DNA from: CBFHSD01 sp965658375
GTDB taxonomy: Bacteria; Bacteroidota; Bacteroidia; Flavobacteriales_G; Salibacteraceae
Direction of reading: 5' to 3'
DNA: 64,000 nucleotides
Assembly (NCBI GenBank): GCA_965658375.1
Contig: CBFHSD010000002.1
Coordinates: 1 to 64,000 of the forward strand
The notes under the pieces are model-generated. The model searched no databases, was not told where the DNA came from, and was given only the letters and a program-made list of their open reading frames with translations. Positions 8,282-16,873 of this stretch are shown one piece after another. Made by a program: the position numbers and the translations under genes. Numbering within the stretch: the stretch's first letter is position 1; every line of letters begins with the position of its first letter.

Positions 8282-9590
8282 GAAAGTAATTTTTGCATTG
8301 GTAGGGCTTGTGGTCATACTTGTAGCAGTTGGCATTTACAAAAAAGGTAGTTCGTCAGAGGCAGTTAAGGTAACATCAGAAGAGGTGGAAAAAAGGTCAA
8401 TAATAGAGACTGTTTCTGCAAATGGCAAGGTTCGCCCAGAACTGGAAGTTATTATTAGTCCAGAGATTTCTGGTGAGGTAATTGAATTGAATGTAAAAGA
8501 AGGAGACTCTGTGCAGCAAGGAGACCTTTTGGTTAAAATCAATCCTGATATTTTTGAATCAGCCTTACGAAGGGCAGAGGCAAGTATGAATTCAGTACGA
8601 GCAAATGAAGCCAATGCTCGCGCACGATTGGCACAGTCAAAAGCTCAATTGATCAATGCAGAAGCTACTTTTAAGCGTCAGAAACAATTGAATGAAGAAG
8701 GGGTTATTTCCCCAGCAGAATACGATCAAGCATTCGCCAATTTTGAAGTTGCTAAGGCTGATGTGCAAGCAGCAGAAGAAAGCTTAAAAGGGGCACAGTA
8801 CAATGTAAAAAGTGCCGAGGCCACAATGAGTGAGGCCAAAGACAACCTGTCGCGTACATCTATCATTGCGCCTATAAGTGGCACAGTGTCTAAATTGAAC
8901 ATTGAAAAAGGAGAACGCGTAGTAGGTACCAGTCAAATGGCAGGAACAGAAATGTTGAGAATTGCCGACTTAACCCGCATGGAAGTTGAAGTAGAAGTAA
9001 ATGAAAGCGACATTGTAAAAGTGAAGATTGGAGACGATGCCGATATTGAAGTGGACGCTTATGTAGATCACCTTTTTCGAGGTGTTGTAACAGAGATTGC
9101 TAGCTCTTCATCAGAATCTGGAATGATGAGTGCAGATCAAGTGACTATTTTTAATGTGAAGGTGTTGATCAACGAAGACTCTTACCAAGACTTGCTGGAT
9201 GCAACTAAGCCAAATGAGTCTCCATTTAAACCAGGAATGAGTGCAACGGTAGATGTTATTACCGAACAAGCCGATGATGTGATTGCGGTGCCTATTCAGT
9301 CTGTGACCGTACGTGCTGACAGCGTAACAAAAAACAAGTATGGAAAAGTCAATCTTGACGATGTAGATGAGGAAGACATTAAAACATGCGTGTTTGTTCT
9401 TGAAGATGGCAAAGCAAAAAAAGTCTTTGTTCAAACAGGAATTCAGGATACCCGCTTTATGCAAATCATGAGTGGTTTAGATGAAGGAGCCAAAGTAATT
9501 ACCGGACCATATACGGTATTGACCAATGAGTTGATTGATGGCGATGCTGTTGAATCTGTAGCGTTGGAGGCTGTTTTTTCTAAAGACTAA
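8274..9590 (+). CDS. MacA/HlyD-type efflux periplasmic adaptor
   Basis: A 438-residue adaptor with an N-terminal membrane anchor (about residues 3-21), a biotinyl-lipoyl half-motif (GEVIELNVKEGDSVQQGDLL), a long Ala-rich helical hairpin (about 100-190), the second lipoyl half (IIAPISGTVSKLNIEKGERV) and beta-barrel and membrane-proximal domains. The start ATG 8274 overlaps the end of the TolC-type gene and places the anchor at the N-terminus; the frame is open 30 bases further upstream, but that would add a polar stretch. Related MacA proteins work with the ABC pump MacB, but no ABC transporter gene follows here. Confidence 0.88.
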   Translation: MNKKVIFALVGLVVILVAVGIYKKGSSSEAVKVTSEEVEKRSIIETVSANGKVRPELEVIISPEISGEVIELNVKEGDSVQQGDLLVKINPDIFESALRRAEASMNSVRANEANARARLAQSKAQLINAEATFKRQKQLNEEGVISPAEYDQAFANFEVAKADVQAAEESLKGAQYNVKSAEATMSEAKDNLSRTSIIAPISGTVSKLNIEKGERVVGTSQMAGTEMLRIADLTRMEVEVEVNESDIVKVKIGDDADIEVDAYVDHLFRGVVTEIASSSSESGMMSADQVTIFNVKVLINEDSYQDLLDATKPNESPFKPGMSATVDVITEQADDVIAVPIQSVTVRADSVTKNKYGKVNLDDVDEEDIKTCVFVLEDGKAKKVFVQTGIQDTRFMQIMSGLDEGAKVITGPYTVLTNELIDGDAVESVALEAVFSKD

Positions 9591-9600
9591 AGCAACAACA

Positions 9601-10284
9601 GTGAGCGTTATTTTCTTAGCCATTGAAACTTCTACCACAAATTGTTCTGTTGCTGTTCTAAATGGCGCAGAAGTTATTGCTGCCAATGAAGTGAATGATG
9701 GCTACAAACATGCTGAATTGATTTACGGCATGGTTGAAGCGTGCTTGAAAGAAGCCCAAATCAACGTAGATGAAATCAATGCTTTAGTAGTTGGAAAAGG
9801 TCCAGGATCTTATACTGGCCTGCGCATTGGTGCAAGTTTTATAAAAGGTCTTGCATTCGCTCAATCCATTCCTGTCATCGCAATCAATTCACTAGAAAAC
9901 CTGGCACATCACCCAAATGCTGTAGCTCATGATGGATTGGTTGTGCCAATGATAGATGCGAGAAGAATGGAAGTCTACGATGCTATTTATAGCCAAGGAG
10001 AATGCATCTTAAGCACCAGAGCCGAAGTGTTAGATGCAAGCAGCTTTTCTGCTGAGTTTAAAGCACAAAAAGTATTGTTTATTGGTGATGGTGCAGAGAA
10101 ATGCAAAGCTCTCTTTAAAGAACAAACAAACGCTAGTTTTGCCGAAGAAGCTTCGCCAAGTGCTATCCATATAGGAGCCTTGGCTTTAAAGAAATATGAA
10201 GCAAAGGCTTTTGAAGATGTTGCCTATTTTGAGCCGTATTACCTAAAAGATTTCATTGCCGGAAAGCCTAAAAAATTGCTCTAA
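9601..10284 (+). CDS. tsaB: tRNA threonylcarbamoyladenosine biosynthesis protein TsaB
   Basis: A 227-residue ASKHA-fold protein beginning at GTG 9601. Hallmarks are the N-terminal AIETSTTNCSVAVL, HAELIYGMVE and the highly conserved GKGPGSYTGLRIGASFIKGLA. TsaB is the scaffold partner of TsaD in making t6A at position 37 of ANN-decoding tRNAs. Length and motifs are normal. It starts 10 bases after the efflux adaptor gene and is 2 bases from the next gene, so it may be transcribed with both. Confidence 0.94.
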   Translation: MSVIFLAIETSTTNCSVAVLNGAEVIAANEVNDGYKHAELIYGMVEACLKEAQINVDEINALVVGKGPGSYTGLRIGASFIKGLAFAQSIPVIAINSLENLAHHPNAVAHDGLVVPMIDARRMEVYDAIYSQGECILSTRAEVLDASSFSAEFKAQKVLFIGDGAEKCKALFKEQTNASFAEEASPSAIHIGALALKKYEAKAFEDVAYFEPYYLKDFIAGKPKKLL

Positions 10285-10286
10285 CG

Positions 10287-10724
10287 GTGGAGTTTCTAGA
10301 TCCTGCCTTTTGGAGCATGGTGTTGAGCGCTTTTATTGCCGCAACTATTATCCCTTTTTCATCTGAACTTGGATTAAGTGCACTTCTTTATTCGGGGTAT
10401 CAGGTGATTTTAATTGTCGCAGGAGCAAGTATTGGTAATACCCTTGGCGGTATGACTGGATACCTTTTGGGCAGTTTAGGGAAATGGTCTTGGTTAGAAA
10501 AGTACCTAGGCGTTAAAGAAGAAAAGGTAAAGTCATTGGCAAATAGGTATGAAAAATACGGAGTGTACCTCGCTTTCTTCTGCTGGCTACCTATAGTTGG
10601 CGATGTATTTGGTGTGATGTTAGGGTTTTTTAGAACACCATGGTTGCCAACCTTACTTCTCATGGCGCTTGGAAAAACACTTCGATACCTAGCATTGGCA
10701 ATGATTGTATTAGAACTGATTTAG
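10287..10724 (+). CDS. YqaA-type (DedA/SNARE-associated related) membrane protein
   Basis: A 145-residue membrane protein starting at GTG 10287, two bases after tsaB. It has the DedA-like features of YqaA: PFSSELGLSALL near the N-terminus, GASIGNTLGGMTGYLLG, and FFCWLPIVGDVFGVMLGFFR, with about four hydrophobic segments including re-entrant-looking ones. DedA-superfamily proteins are linked to lipid scrambling or flippase-type transport, but YqaA itself has no settled role. It runs up to a convergent gene only 15 bases away. Confidence 0.85.
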   Translation: MEFLDPAFWSMVLSAFIAATIIPFSSELGLSALLYSGYQVILIVAGASIGNTLGGMTGYLLGSLGKWSWLEKYLGVKEEKVKSLANRYEKYGVYLAFFCWLPIVGDVFGVMLGFFRTPWLPTLLLMALGKTLRYLALAMIVLELI

Positions 10725-10739
10725 TTCTTTCCCCAAGCT

Positions 10740-11636
10740 TTAGAAGAGGCGGTATTGATATTCTATGATTTCTATGTTCTGCGACAATTCATCTTTAATG
10801 AGTTGCGCATCTAAAAGTCCGTTTTTATAAAGAAACTCTCTTCTTGCTAGAGGTTTATTATTTAGTAACACCCGTTCTTCTCTGGGGTGTCCATCATCTT
10901 GCCAAGTGTAAGAGTAATGCATGGTTTTCACATCTCCCATTTTTTTAATGGTATAAACCAAATGAGAAAGCTGATTGTGGGTATTGTAAACAAAGCCCTT
11001 GTGTGAGCGCATATTCCCTATTTCAAATTTTCTAGAGATCTCTAAGGGCAATCCATTGTCTTGAAAATTCCGAGTTTCTTCGCTCACCTTTCTGTGCTCA
11101 TCATTTTCAGAAATCACATTTACATGCTGTTCATCATAGACGTAGTAGCTGTAATACGTAGTTTTTTCATCCGTAAAGTAGGGTGTTTTTTTAATGGTGG
11201 TTTCAGAACTTAGATCTCCTTTTTCATCATAAGTATAATAGGTGAGGGTAGAAGTTTTGAGCGTCTCAATTTTCTTGCTCTTTAAGCCATGGGGGCCATA
11301 GGTAAAATAGGTTACAGCATTTTCATTGGCGCGCAAACCATTGGCGTACCATGTTTTTATCTTGATCAATCTACCTATTTCATCAAAGCTATAAGTTACA
11401 CGTTGTCCCGTTTCTGTAGGGGTAAGGTTCGATTTCTTGAGCGTAAAAGATCCCTCTATTTCTCTAATGCCATGCTCAGAGATGAAATGAGAGTTAAACA
11501 CATCATCGCTTTCAAAAAGTTGGCCTAACCCTACATTGATTTGTTGCCCATGGGCACATTGCAGAATGGCCGCAAATACTAAGAGTATTTTAATTGCGCT
11601 AAAGCTTCCTTGATATGTTTTGTTGGTAGACGGCAT
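10740..11636 (-). CDS. Secreted protein with YD/RHS-like repeats, unknown function
   Basis: This 298-residue protein contains repeated segments such as YSFDEIGRLIKIKTW, YYTYDEKGDLSSET and FVYNTHNQLSHLVY, which resemble the beta-hairpin YD repeats of RHS-like and surface proteins. A hydrophobic export signal (KILLVFAAILQCAHGQQ) is preceded by about 15 polar residues. The only upstream start codons lie within the 3' end of the DUF255 gene on the same strand, so the two overlap by 56 bases with ATG at 11636; a second ATG at 11651 is possible. I do not recognise a named family. Function is unknown; a cell-surface or periplasmic location is likely. Confidence 0.65.
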   Translation of the reverse strand: MPSTNKTYQGSFSAIKILLVFAAILQCAHGQQINVGLGQLFESDDVFNSHFISEHGIREIEGSFTLKKSNLTPTETGQRVTYSFDEIGRLIKIKTWYANGLRANENAVTYFTYGPHGLKSKKIETLKTSTLTYYTYDEKGDLSSETTIKKTPYFTDEKTTYYSYYVYDEQHVNVISENDEHRKVSEETRNFQDNGLPLEISRKFEIGNMRSHKGFVYNTHNQLSHLVYTIKKMGDVKTMHYSYTWQDDGHPREERVLLNNKPLARREFLYKNGLLDAQLIKDELSQNIEIIEYQYRLF

Positions 11637-13615
11637 GCGTTGTTGCGGCAAACATAAATCAGCGACTGACCATTTACTAATCTGCCTTCAAATAACGCCA
11701 CGTTGCTCTTATTTGTTGCTGCGGCTACAATGGTGTTGGGATAATAATCTTTTCCAAAATAGAGCAGGTTGTTTTCGGCTTCTTTTCCTGTAAGAACCAA
11801 CTCATAGCTTGGATGTGTAAAGTGTTGCATTAGAATTGCCCAATTAGAGTGACTTTGAGGGTGCTTACTCACATCTACCACTACATTGTTCAGCATCGCT
11901 TTACTTTGCACAACCCACTCTTGATTACTTAAGATTACTCCCAAATCATAAAGGTTTCTAGCCATGGTTGAATTGGATGAAGGAATAACATTGTCGAAGG
12001 TTTCAATTTTGTTGGCTACCACAGTAGGTTCCTTCTTATCTGTAAAGTAAAACATGCTGTTCTCGCTATTCTGAAAATGTGCAATGGCATATTCTGTAAG
12101 CTGTGCGGCTAGATCAAGCCATTGTTCATCCATAGAAGTTTGATACAGCTTGACGAATGCTTGAATGCTAAAACAATAGTCATCTAAAAAGCCTTGAACC
12201 GTGCTTTTTTTATTCTTGGGAGAGTACACATGCCAAAGGCTTCTATCTTCTTGAATTTGCTGAGATTGAATAAAACGACCAATCTTTAAAGCTTCTTCTA
12301 AATAGTCTCTATCTCCAAGTGCGATGTAAGCATCGCACAAAGCTGAAATGTGCATGGCTGTCCACGAGGTAAGGGTTTTGTCATCAAGCCCTGGGCGAAC
12401 CCGAATACCGCGTGCTTCAAGGGCTGTTTCTTTTCCTTTTTGAACGATTGTGTGCAGTTCTTCTTCGCTTAAACCATGCTTTTGAGCAAATTCATAGTCA
12501 GAGGTACTGCGCAATAAAATGGAGTTTCCATCTTCCCAAAGTCCTTTTTCATTTACTGAATAATAGGCTGAGAGCAAGTCGTAATTTTCTCCCCAAACCA
12601 GCTTTAACTCCTCTGGAGTCCACACGTAAAACTTTCCTTCTACCCCTTCGCTGTCGGCATCTAAAGCACTGTGGTAAATGCCATTGCCTTGACTCAGCTC
12701 ACGTTTGCAAAAAACCACTGTCTCCGTCACTACATTTTTGTAAAGCGGATTTTTTGACTGCCTGTATGCGTTACTGTATAAACTAATGAGCTGGCTATTG
12801 TCGTAAAGCATTTTCTCAAAGTGTGGCACTTTCCAATATACATCTACGCTGTACCGCGCAAAACCGCCTCCCAATTGATCGTAAATTCCACCTCGAGCCA
12901 TTTCATCTAGTGTGAGGTAAACAAAGTTTAATAACTCTTGATTGCCAGTTATGCTCGCATAATCAAGCATAAACTGATAATTGTTGGGCATGGGGAATTT
13001 TGGAGCATTCTTGTTTCCCCCATAGGTATTGTCCAAGTTATTTTTCCATCGCTCAATGGCAATGTCAAGCTGTTCTTTGTCAAAATCTGCAGAAGAAAGA
13101 TTGGGTTCAAAAGCTCCCAATTGGTTAAGACCTTCGGTTAGTTTATTTGCATATTCTACAATTTCTTGGTGCTCGTTTTCAAAGGCATTCACAATACTCC
13201 TAAGCACATTCATCCATTTGTCTTTCGGGAAATACGTTCCCCCATAAAAAGGGCGACCATCTGGCATGGCAAAAGCATTGAGGGGCCAACCGCCTTGTTG
13301 AGTGATGAGTTGAACTGCGTCCATATACACTTGATCAACATCGGGTCTTTCTTCTCTATCTACTTTAACACAAGTGAAATGCGCATTCATATAGGCAGCC
13401 ACTTCCTCATTTTTAAAACTTTCCTTTTCCATTACATGACACCAATGGCAGGCACTGTATCCTATGCTTATGATGATGGGTTTATTCGCAGCTTTTGTGC
13501 GCGCTATAGTCTGGTTGTTCCATGCAATCCAATTTACTGGATTGTGTGCATGCTGTAACAAGTATGGGCTGGTTTCATGAGTAAGCTCGTTGCTGAATTG
13601 TTCAGGAGTTTTCAT
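11579..13615 (-). CDS. Thioredoxin-fold/glycosidase-like DUF255 protein (YyaL/SPATA20 family)
   Basis: A 678-residue protein with an N-terminal thioredoxin-like domain containing YSACHWCHVMEKESF (Cys56, Cys59) and VDREERPDVDQVYMDAVQ, followed by a long (alpha/alpha)6-like domain (GGWPLNAFAMPDGRPFYGGTYFP, GGGFARYSVD, DADSEGVEGKFYVWTPEE). These are the signatures of the YyaL/spermatogenesis-associated protein 20 family, whose biochemical role is still uncertain. Length is typical. The protein has no signal peptide and should be cytoplasmic. It precedes and overlaps the YD-repeat-like gene on the same strand. Confidence 0.9.
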   Translation of the reverse strand: MKTPEQFSNELTHETSPYLLQHAHNPVNWIAWNNQTIARTKAANKPIIISIGYSACHWCHVMEKESFKNEEVAAYMNAHFTCVKVDREERPDVDQVYMDAVQLITQQGGWPLNAFAMPDGRPFYGGTYFPKDKWMNVLRSIVNAFENEHQEIVEYANKLTEGLNQLGAFEPNLSSADFDKEQLDIAIERWKNNLDNTYGGNKNAPKFPMPNNYQFMLDYASITGNQELLNFVYLTLDEMARGGIYDQLGGGFARYSVDVYWKVPHFEKMLYDNSQLISLYSNAYRQSKNPLYKNVVTETVVFCKRELSQGNGIYHSALDADSEGVEGKFYVWTPEELKLVWGENYDLLSAYYSVNEKGLWEDGNSILLRSTSDYEFAQKHGLSEEELHTIVQKGKETALEARGIRVRPGLDDKTLTSWTAMHISALCDAYIALGDRDYLEEALKIGRFIQSQQIQEDRSLWHVYSPKNKKSTVQGFLDDYCFSIQAFVKLYQTSMDEQWLDLAAQLTEYAIAHFQNSENSMFYFTDKKEPTVVANKIETFDNVIPSSNSTMARNLYDLGVILSNQEWVVQSKAMLNNVVVDVSKHPQSHSNWAILMQHFTHPSYELVLTGKEAENNLLYFGKDYYPNTIVAAATNKSNVALFEGRLVNGQSLIYVCRNNACRLPTKHIKEALAQLKYS

Positions 13616-13744
13616 GGCTTATATGCTAAAATGTTTTAGGGTAAAAGTCGCTATGTACAACCCCTTTTATGATGTGAACACTGAGATTCTTGTTGTGTTT
13701 AAATTGTTAGAATCAAACATCAAATTTAGGCTATATTGCAGCAA

Positions 13745-14320
13745 ATGCAGAGGGGTACGAGGCATCTTCGTAAGAAAGAAGGAGATCAAGAAATTTTTAA
13801 GATCAAGCACCGCAGACATCAAGAAAATGGTGAATGGAGGTGGTTTTATACGCTCATGGTCATTGGTTGGTTTGCAGGTCTTTTTATAGGTTTATCCTTT
13901 TATGAGTTTGCCGTATTGAATTGGTGGAATTTGACGAAAATATTTTTGATCAGCCCAATAATCTTTTTATTGATTCCTTACAAAATTACTCACCGTAAGT
14001 GGGGAATGTATTTTTCTGAATGGTTAGGGTTTTGTCTGCTTGGTGCAGGACCTTTTCTGGGTGTTTTGTATTTGGTTTTTGCACTTGTTTTTTCTTCTCC
14101 CGAAGTGGAAAGAAGAGAGTTAATTGTAAGCAAAGAGCGGGTTGATTATGCTGTTGTTCTTCAATTTGAATCAAAGTTTCTAGATAATCAACCACGGTTT
14201 AGAACCTTAGACTTAAATTACTTTCCAGCTCGAGAAGTAGAGAAGGCTCAAGTAGTGATTTATCAATACAGAGAAGGTTTTTTAGGGATCGATTTCATTA
14301 TGGACTACAGCTTAGATTAA
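13745..14320 (+). CDS. Unknown membrane protein
   Basis: A 191-residue protein with a strongly basic N-terminal 35 residues, three hydrophobic segments (about residues 35-58, 64-80 and 92-120) and a soluble C-terminal part. ATG 13745 is preferred over an in-frame TTG three codons upstream. It lies 4 bases before the MtfA-like peptidase gene, so the two probably form one transcript. I do not recognise a family; only the membrane location can be stated. Confidence 0.65.
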   Translation: MQRGTRHLRKKEGDQEIFKIKHRRHQENGEWRWFYTLMVIGWFAGLFIGLSFYEFAVLNWWNLTKIFLISPIIFLLIPYKITHRKWGMYFSEWLGFCLLGAGPFLGVLYLVFALVFSSPEVERRELIVSKERVDYAVVLQFESKFLDNQPRFRTLDLNYFPAREVEKAQVVIYQYREGFLGIDFIMDYSLD

Positions 14321-14324
14321 AGCC

Positions 14325-15089
14325 ATGCTAGTAATTATTGTTATAACATTAATCGTTTTAGCGGGTTCAGCATACCGCTTATATGCCGGAGGCTCGCGTG
14401 GGGAACGCCTTACAAAAGCAGATCTTAGAAAGATGCACGATGTGCTGGAGGAAAGAGTAGCTTTTTACAGAGCCTTATCAGTAAAAGGAAAAAGCAAGTT
14501 TGTAAAAAGACTCATCGCTTTCGAAAACCATCACGAATTTGTAGGTGCAAAAGGAGTTGACTTAGACGTAGAAACAGTAACCCTTATCAGTGCTGGAGCC
14601 ATTAAACTCACTTTCGGTCTTAGAAGTTATAAGTTGAAGTTTATTCGTAGAATTATTGTGTATCCTAAGCCTTTTTACAACCGTAGAATGGGATTATACC
14701 TCAAAGGGGGAACCTCTCAAGCTGGTGTAGTGATGCTCAGTTTTTCTGATGTAGAAAAAGGCTTTTTGGACCCCAATGATAAAATCAACTTGGCCTTGCA
14801 CGAGTTTGCCCATGCCATAGTTTTAGAACTTAGAAAGCAACAAGGAAGCAAACATGTACAACGAAATTTTAGAAGATGGTTAGATGTTGCCGTTCCCGAG
14901 TTTAAACGATTAAAGAGATCAAACACTCATTTTTTAAGAGACTACGCAAAAGTGAACATGCATGAATTTTTTGCAGTGTGTATAGAGCACTTTTTTGAGC
15001 ATCCCGAAGGCTTTAAAAAAGCCATGCCGAGACTCTACGCAGAAACCTGCAGATTATTGAGGCAAAACCCTTTATTGTTAAATACTTAG
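14325..15089 (+). CDS. mtfA: MtfA-like zinc metallopeptidase (M90 family)
   Basis: A 254-residue protein with the zinc-binding motif HEFAH in NLALHEFAHAIVLEL and the second signature MHEFFAVCIEHFFEHP, both characteristic of the MtfA/M90 family. E. coli MtfA is a cytosolic peptidase that binds the glucose-regulator Mlc. This version adds a hydrophobic N-terminal segment (about residues 1-18) that could anchor it to the membrane, and it is paired with an unknown membrane protein gene 4 bases upstream. Catalytic capacity looks intact; the target in this organism is unknown. Confidence 0.85.
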   Translation: MLVIIVITLIVLAGSAYRLYAGGSRGERLTKADLRKMHDVLEERVAFYRALSVKGKSKFVKRLIAFENHHEFVGAKGVDLDVETVTLISAGAIKLTFGLRSYKLKFIRRIIVYPKPFYNRRMGLYLKGGTSQAGVVMLSFSDVEKGFLDPNDKINLALHEFAHAIVLELRKQQGSKHVQRNFRRWLDVAVPEFKRLKRSNTHFLRDYAKVNMHEFFAVCIEHFFEHPEGFKKAMPRLYAETCRLLRQNPLLLNT

Positions 15090-15173
15090 GCTCTTTTAGA
15101 ATGCTCTGTTTTCTTCCTTAAAAAGCGCCCCATTTTATTCTTTAAAAAAGAAGTCAATTTCTATGGCTTCAAT

Positions 15174-15181
15174 TATCTTTG
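15174..15181 (+). promoter_or_regulatory. Predicted -7 element of purH
   Basis: TATCTTTG matches TAnnTTTG exactly and lies 20 bases before ATG 15202, giving a leader of about 15 bases. The -33 region is AT-rich without a clear TTG. No purine riboswitch-like structure is apparent between this box and the gene. Confidence 0.55.
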
Positions 15182-15201
15182 CAGGCTAGTTTTTTTCAAG
15201 T

Positions 15202-16722
15202 ATGCAAGAAGTAAAAAAGATAAAAAGTGCGCTTATATCCGTTTTTCATAAAGACGGCTTAGAGCCAATTGTACAGGCACTACACCAACAAGGGGTAACC
15301 ATTTATTCTACAGGGGGAACCCAAACTTTTATTGAAGGATTAGATGTGCCCGTTGTTCCAGTAGAGACACTTACAAGTTACCCGAGTATATTGGGAGGAA
15401 GAGTGAAAACCTTGCATCCGAAAGTTTTTGGAGGGATTCTTACAAGAAGAGATTTCAAAAATGACCAAGAACAAATACAAGAATTTGAGATTCCAGAGAT
15501 TGACTTAGTCATTGTTGATTTGTATCCATTTGAAGCTACAGTTGCTAGCGGTGGAAGCCATGAAGATATTATTGAGAAGATTGATATTGGTGGTATTTCT
15601 CTGATTCGTGCAGCAGCAAAGAATTATAAAGATGTGGTGATTGTTCCATCTATGGACGATTACGAAACATTGTTAAGCCATTTAACTTCACAAAATGGCG
15701 GAACTACTTTAGAGCAGAGAAAAGCATTTGCTTCTAGAGCATTTGATGTTTCTTCTCATTACGATTCTGCCATTTATCAATATTTTAATCCAGCATCAGA
15801 CAGTTTAAAGCTGAGCGTAACAGGAAAGAAAACTTTGCGTTACGGAGAGAACCCGCATCAGGCAGGTCATTTTTACGGCAACATTGATGCTCTATTCACT
15901 AAGCTTCACGGGAAAGAACTGAGCTATAACAACCTTTTAGATGTTGATGCAGCAGTAGCTTTGATGGGTGATTTTGATGAAACTACTTTCTGTATTTTAA
16001 AACACAACAATGCTTGTGGTGTAGCCTCAAGACCTGTTTTGGTAGATGCTTTTAAAGATGCATTGGCTGGCGATCCAGTTTCCGCCTTTGGTGGTGTTTT
16101 AATTACCAATAAAGAAATAGACTTAGCTACAGCAGAAGAGGTGCACAAGCTTTTCTATGAAATACTGATTGCGCCCTCTTTCTCAGAAGAAGCTATAGAG
16201 CTATTGACTAAGAAAAAGAATAGAATTCTATTGGTTCAAAAACCAACAGAAATGCCGAAACAAACGGTGAGAACTGCGTTGAATGGTTTCTTAGTGCAAG
16301 ATGCAGACAAGAAAATAGAAGGAAGAAATGAGTTTCAAACGGCAACAACGGTAGCTCCAAGCGAAGAACAGATTGAAGATTTAGAATTCGCGAATAAAAT
16401 TGCCAAGCACACAAAATCGAATACGATTGTTTTGGCAAAGAACAAGCAGCTTTGCGGAAGTGGAACGGGGCAAACAAGCCGAGTTGACGCACTGAAGCAA
16501 GCCATTGTGAAGTCTAATGCATTTAATTTATCGCTTGATAACGCGGTAATGGCATCTGACGCTTTCTTTCCATTTCCAGACTGTGTAGAGATTGCGCATG
16601 ATGCTGGAATTAAGGCAGTAGTTCAGCCCGGAGGCTCTGTTAAAGACCAAGAAAGCATTGATTATTGCGATAGTCAAGAAATGGCTATGGTAATTACTGG
16701 GGCGCGTCATTTTAAGCACTAA
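15202..16722 (+). CDS. purH: Bifunctional AICAR formyltransferase/IMP cyclohydrolase
   Basis: A 506-residue enzyme that performs the last two steps of IMP synthesis. The N-terminal MGS-like cyclohydrolase domain shows IYSTGGT, TSYPSILGGRVKTLHPKV and DLVIVDLYPF; the C-terminal transformylase domain shows LRYGENPHQAGHFYG, LKHNNACGVA and DPVSAFGG. Near the end, SDAFFPFPDCVEIAHDAGI and VQPGGSVKDQESIDYCD are also typical. Length and both domains are complete. It appears to be a single-gene unit ahead of the mre operon, with about 150 bases in between. Confidence 0.97.
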   Translation: MQEVKKIKSALISVFHKDGLEPIVQALHQQGVTIYSTGGTQTFIEGLDVPVVPVETLTSYPSILGGRVKTLHPKVFGGILTRRDFKNDQEQIQEFEIPEIDLVIVDLYPFEATVASGGSHEDIIEKIDIGGISLIRAAAKNYKDVVIVPSMDDYETLLSHLTSQNGGTTLEQRKAFASRAFDVSSHYDSAIYQYFNPASDSLKLSVTGKKTLRYGENPHQAGHFYGNIDALFTKLHGKELSYNNLLDVDAAVALMGDFDETTFCILKHNNACGVASRPVLVDAFKDALAGDPVSAFGGVLITNKEIDLATAEEVHKLFYEILIAPSFSEEAIELLTKKKNRILLVQKPTEMPKQTVRTALNGFLVQDADKKIEGRNEFQTATTVAPSEEQIEDLEFANKIAKHTKSNTIVLAKNKQLCGSGTGQTSRVDALKQAIVKSNAFNLSLDNAVMASDAFFPFPDCVEIAHDAGIKAVVQPGGSVKDQESIDYCDSQEMAMVITGARHFKH

Positions 16723-16873
16723 GAAGACGAAAAGAAACACAGGCCACTTTTAGAAAATTGATGTGTTAATATTACATGAAAAAAATTGCGAGGCAGCTCT
16801 ATTTTAAGAAGATATAAATCAGAAATTTAGAGAGATTTTAAAAATCGTAAATATTTGAATAGAAGGAAGAGAA

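Noticed and set aside
13590..13889. Plus-strand frame overlapping the DUF255 start and the unknown membrane protein gene
   Set aside because: It is in a different frame from the well-supported membrane protein and has no coherent domain.
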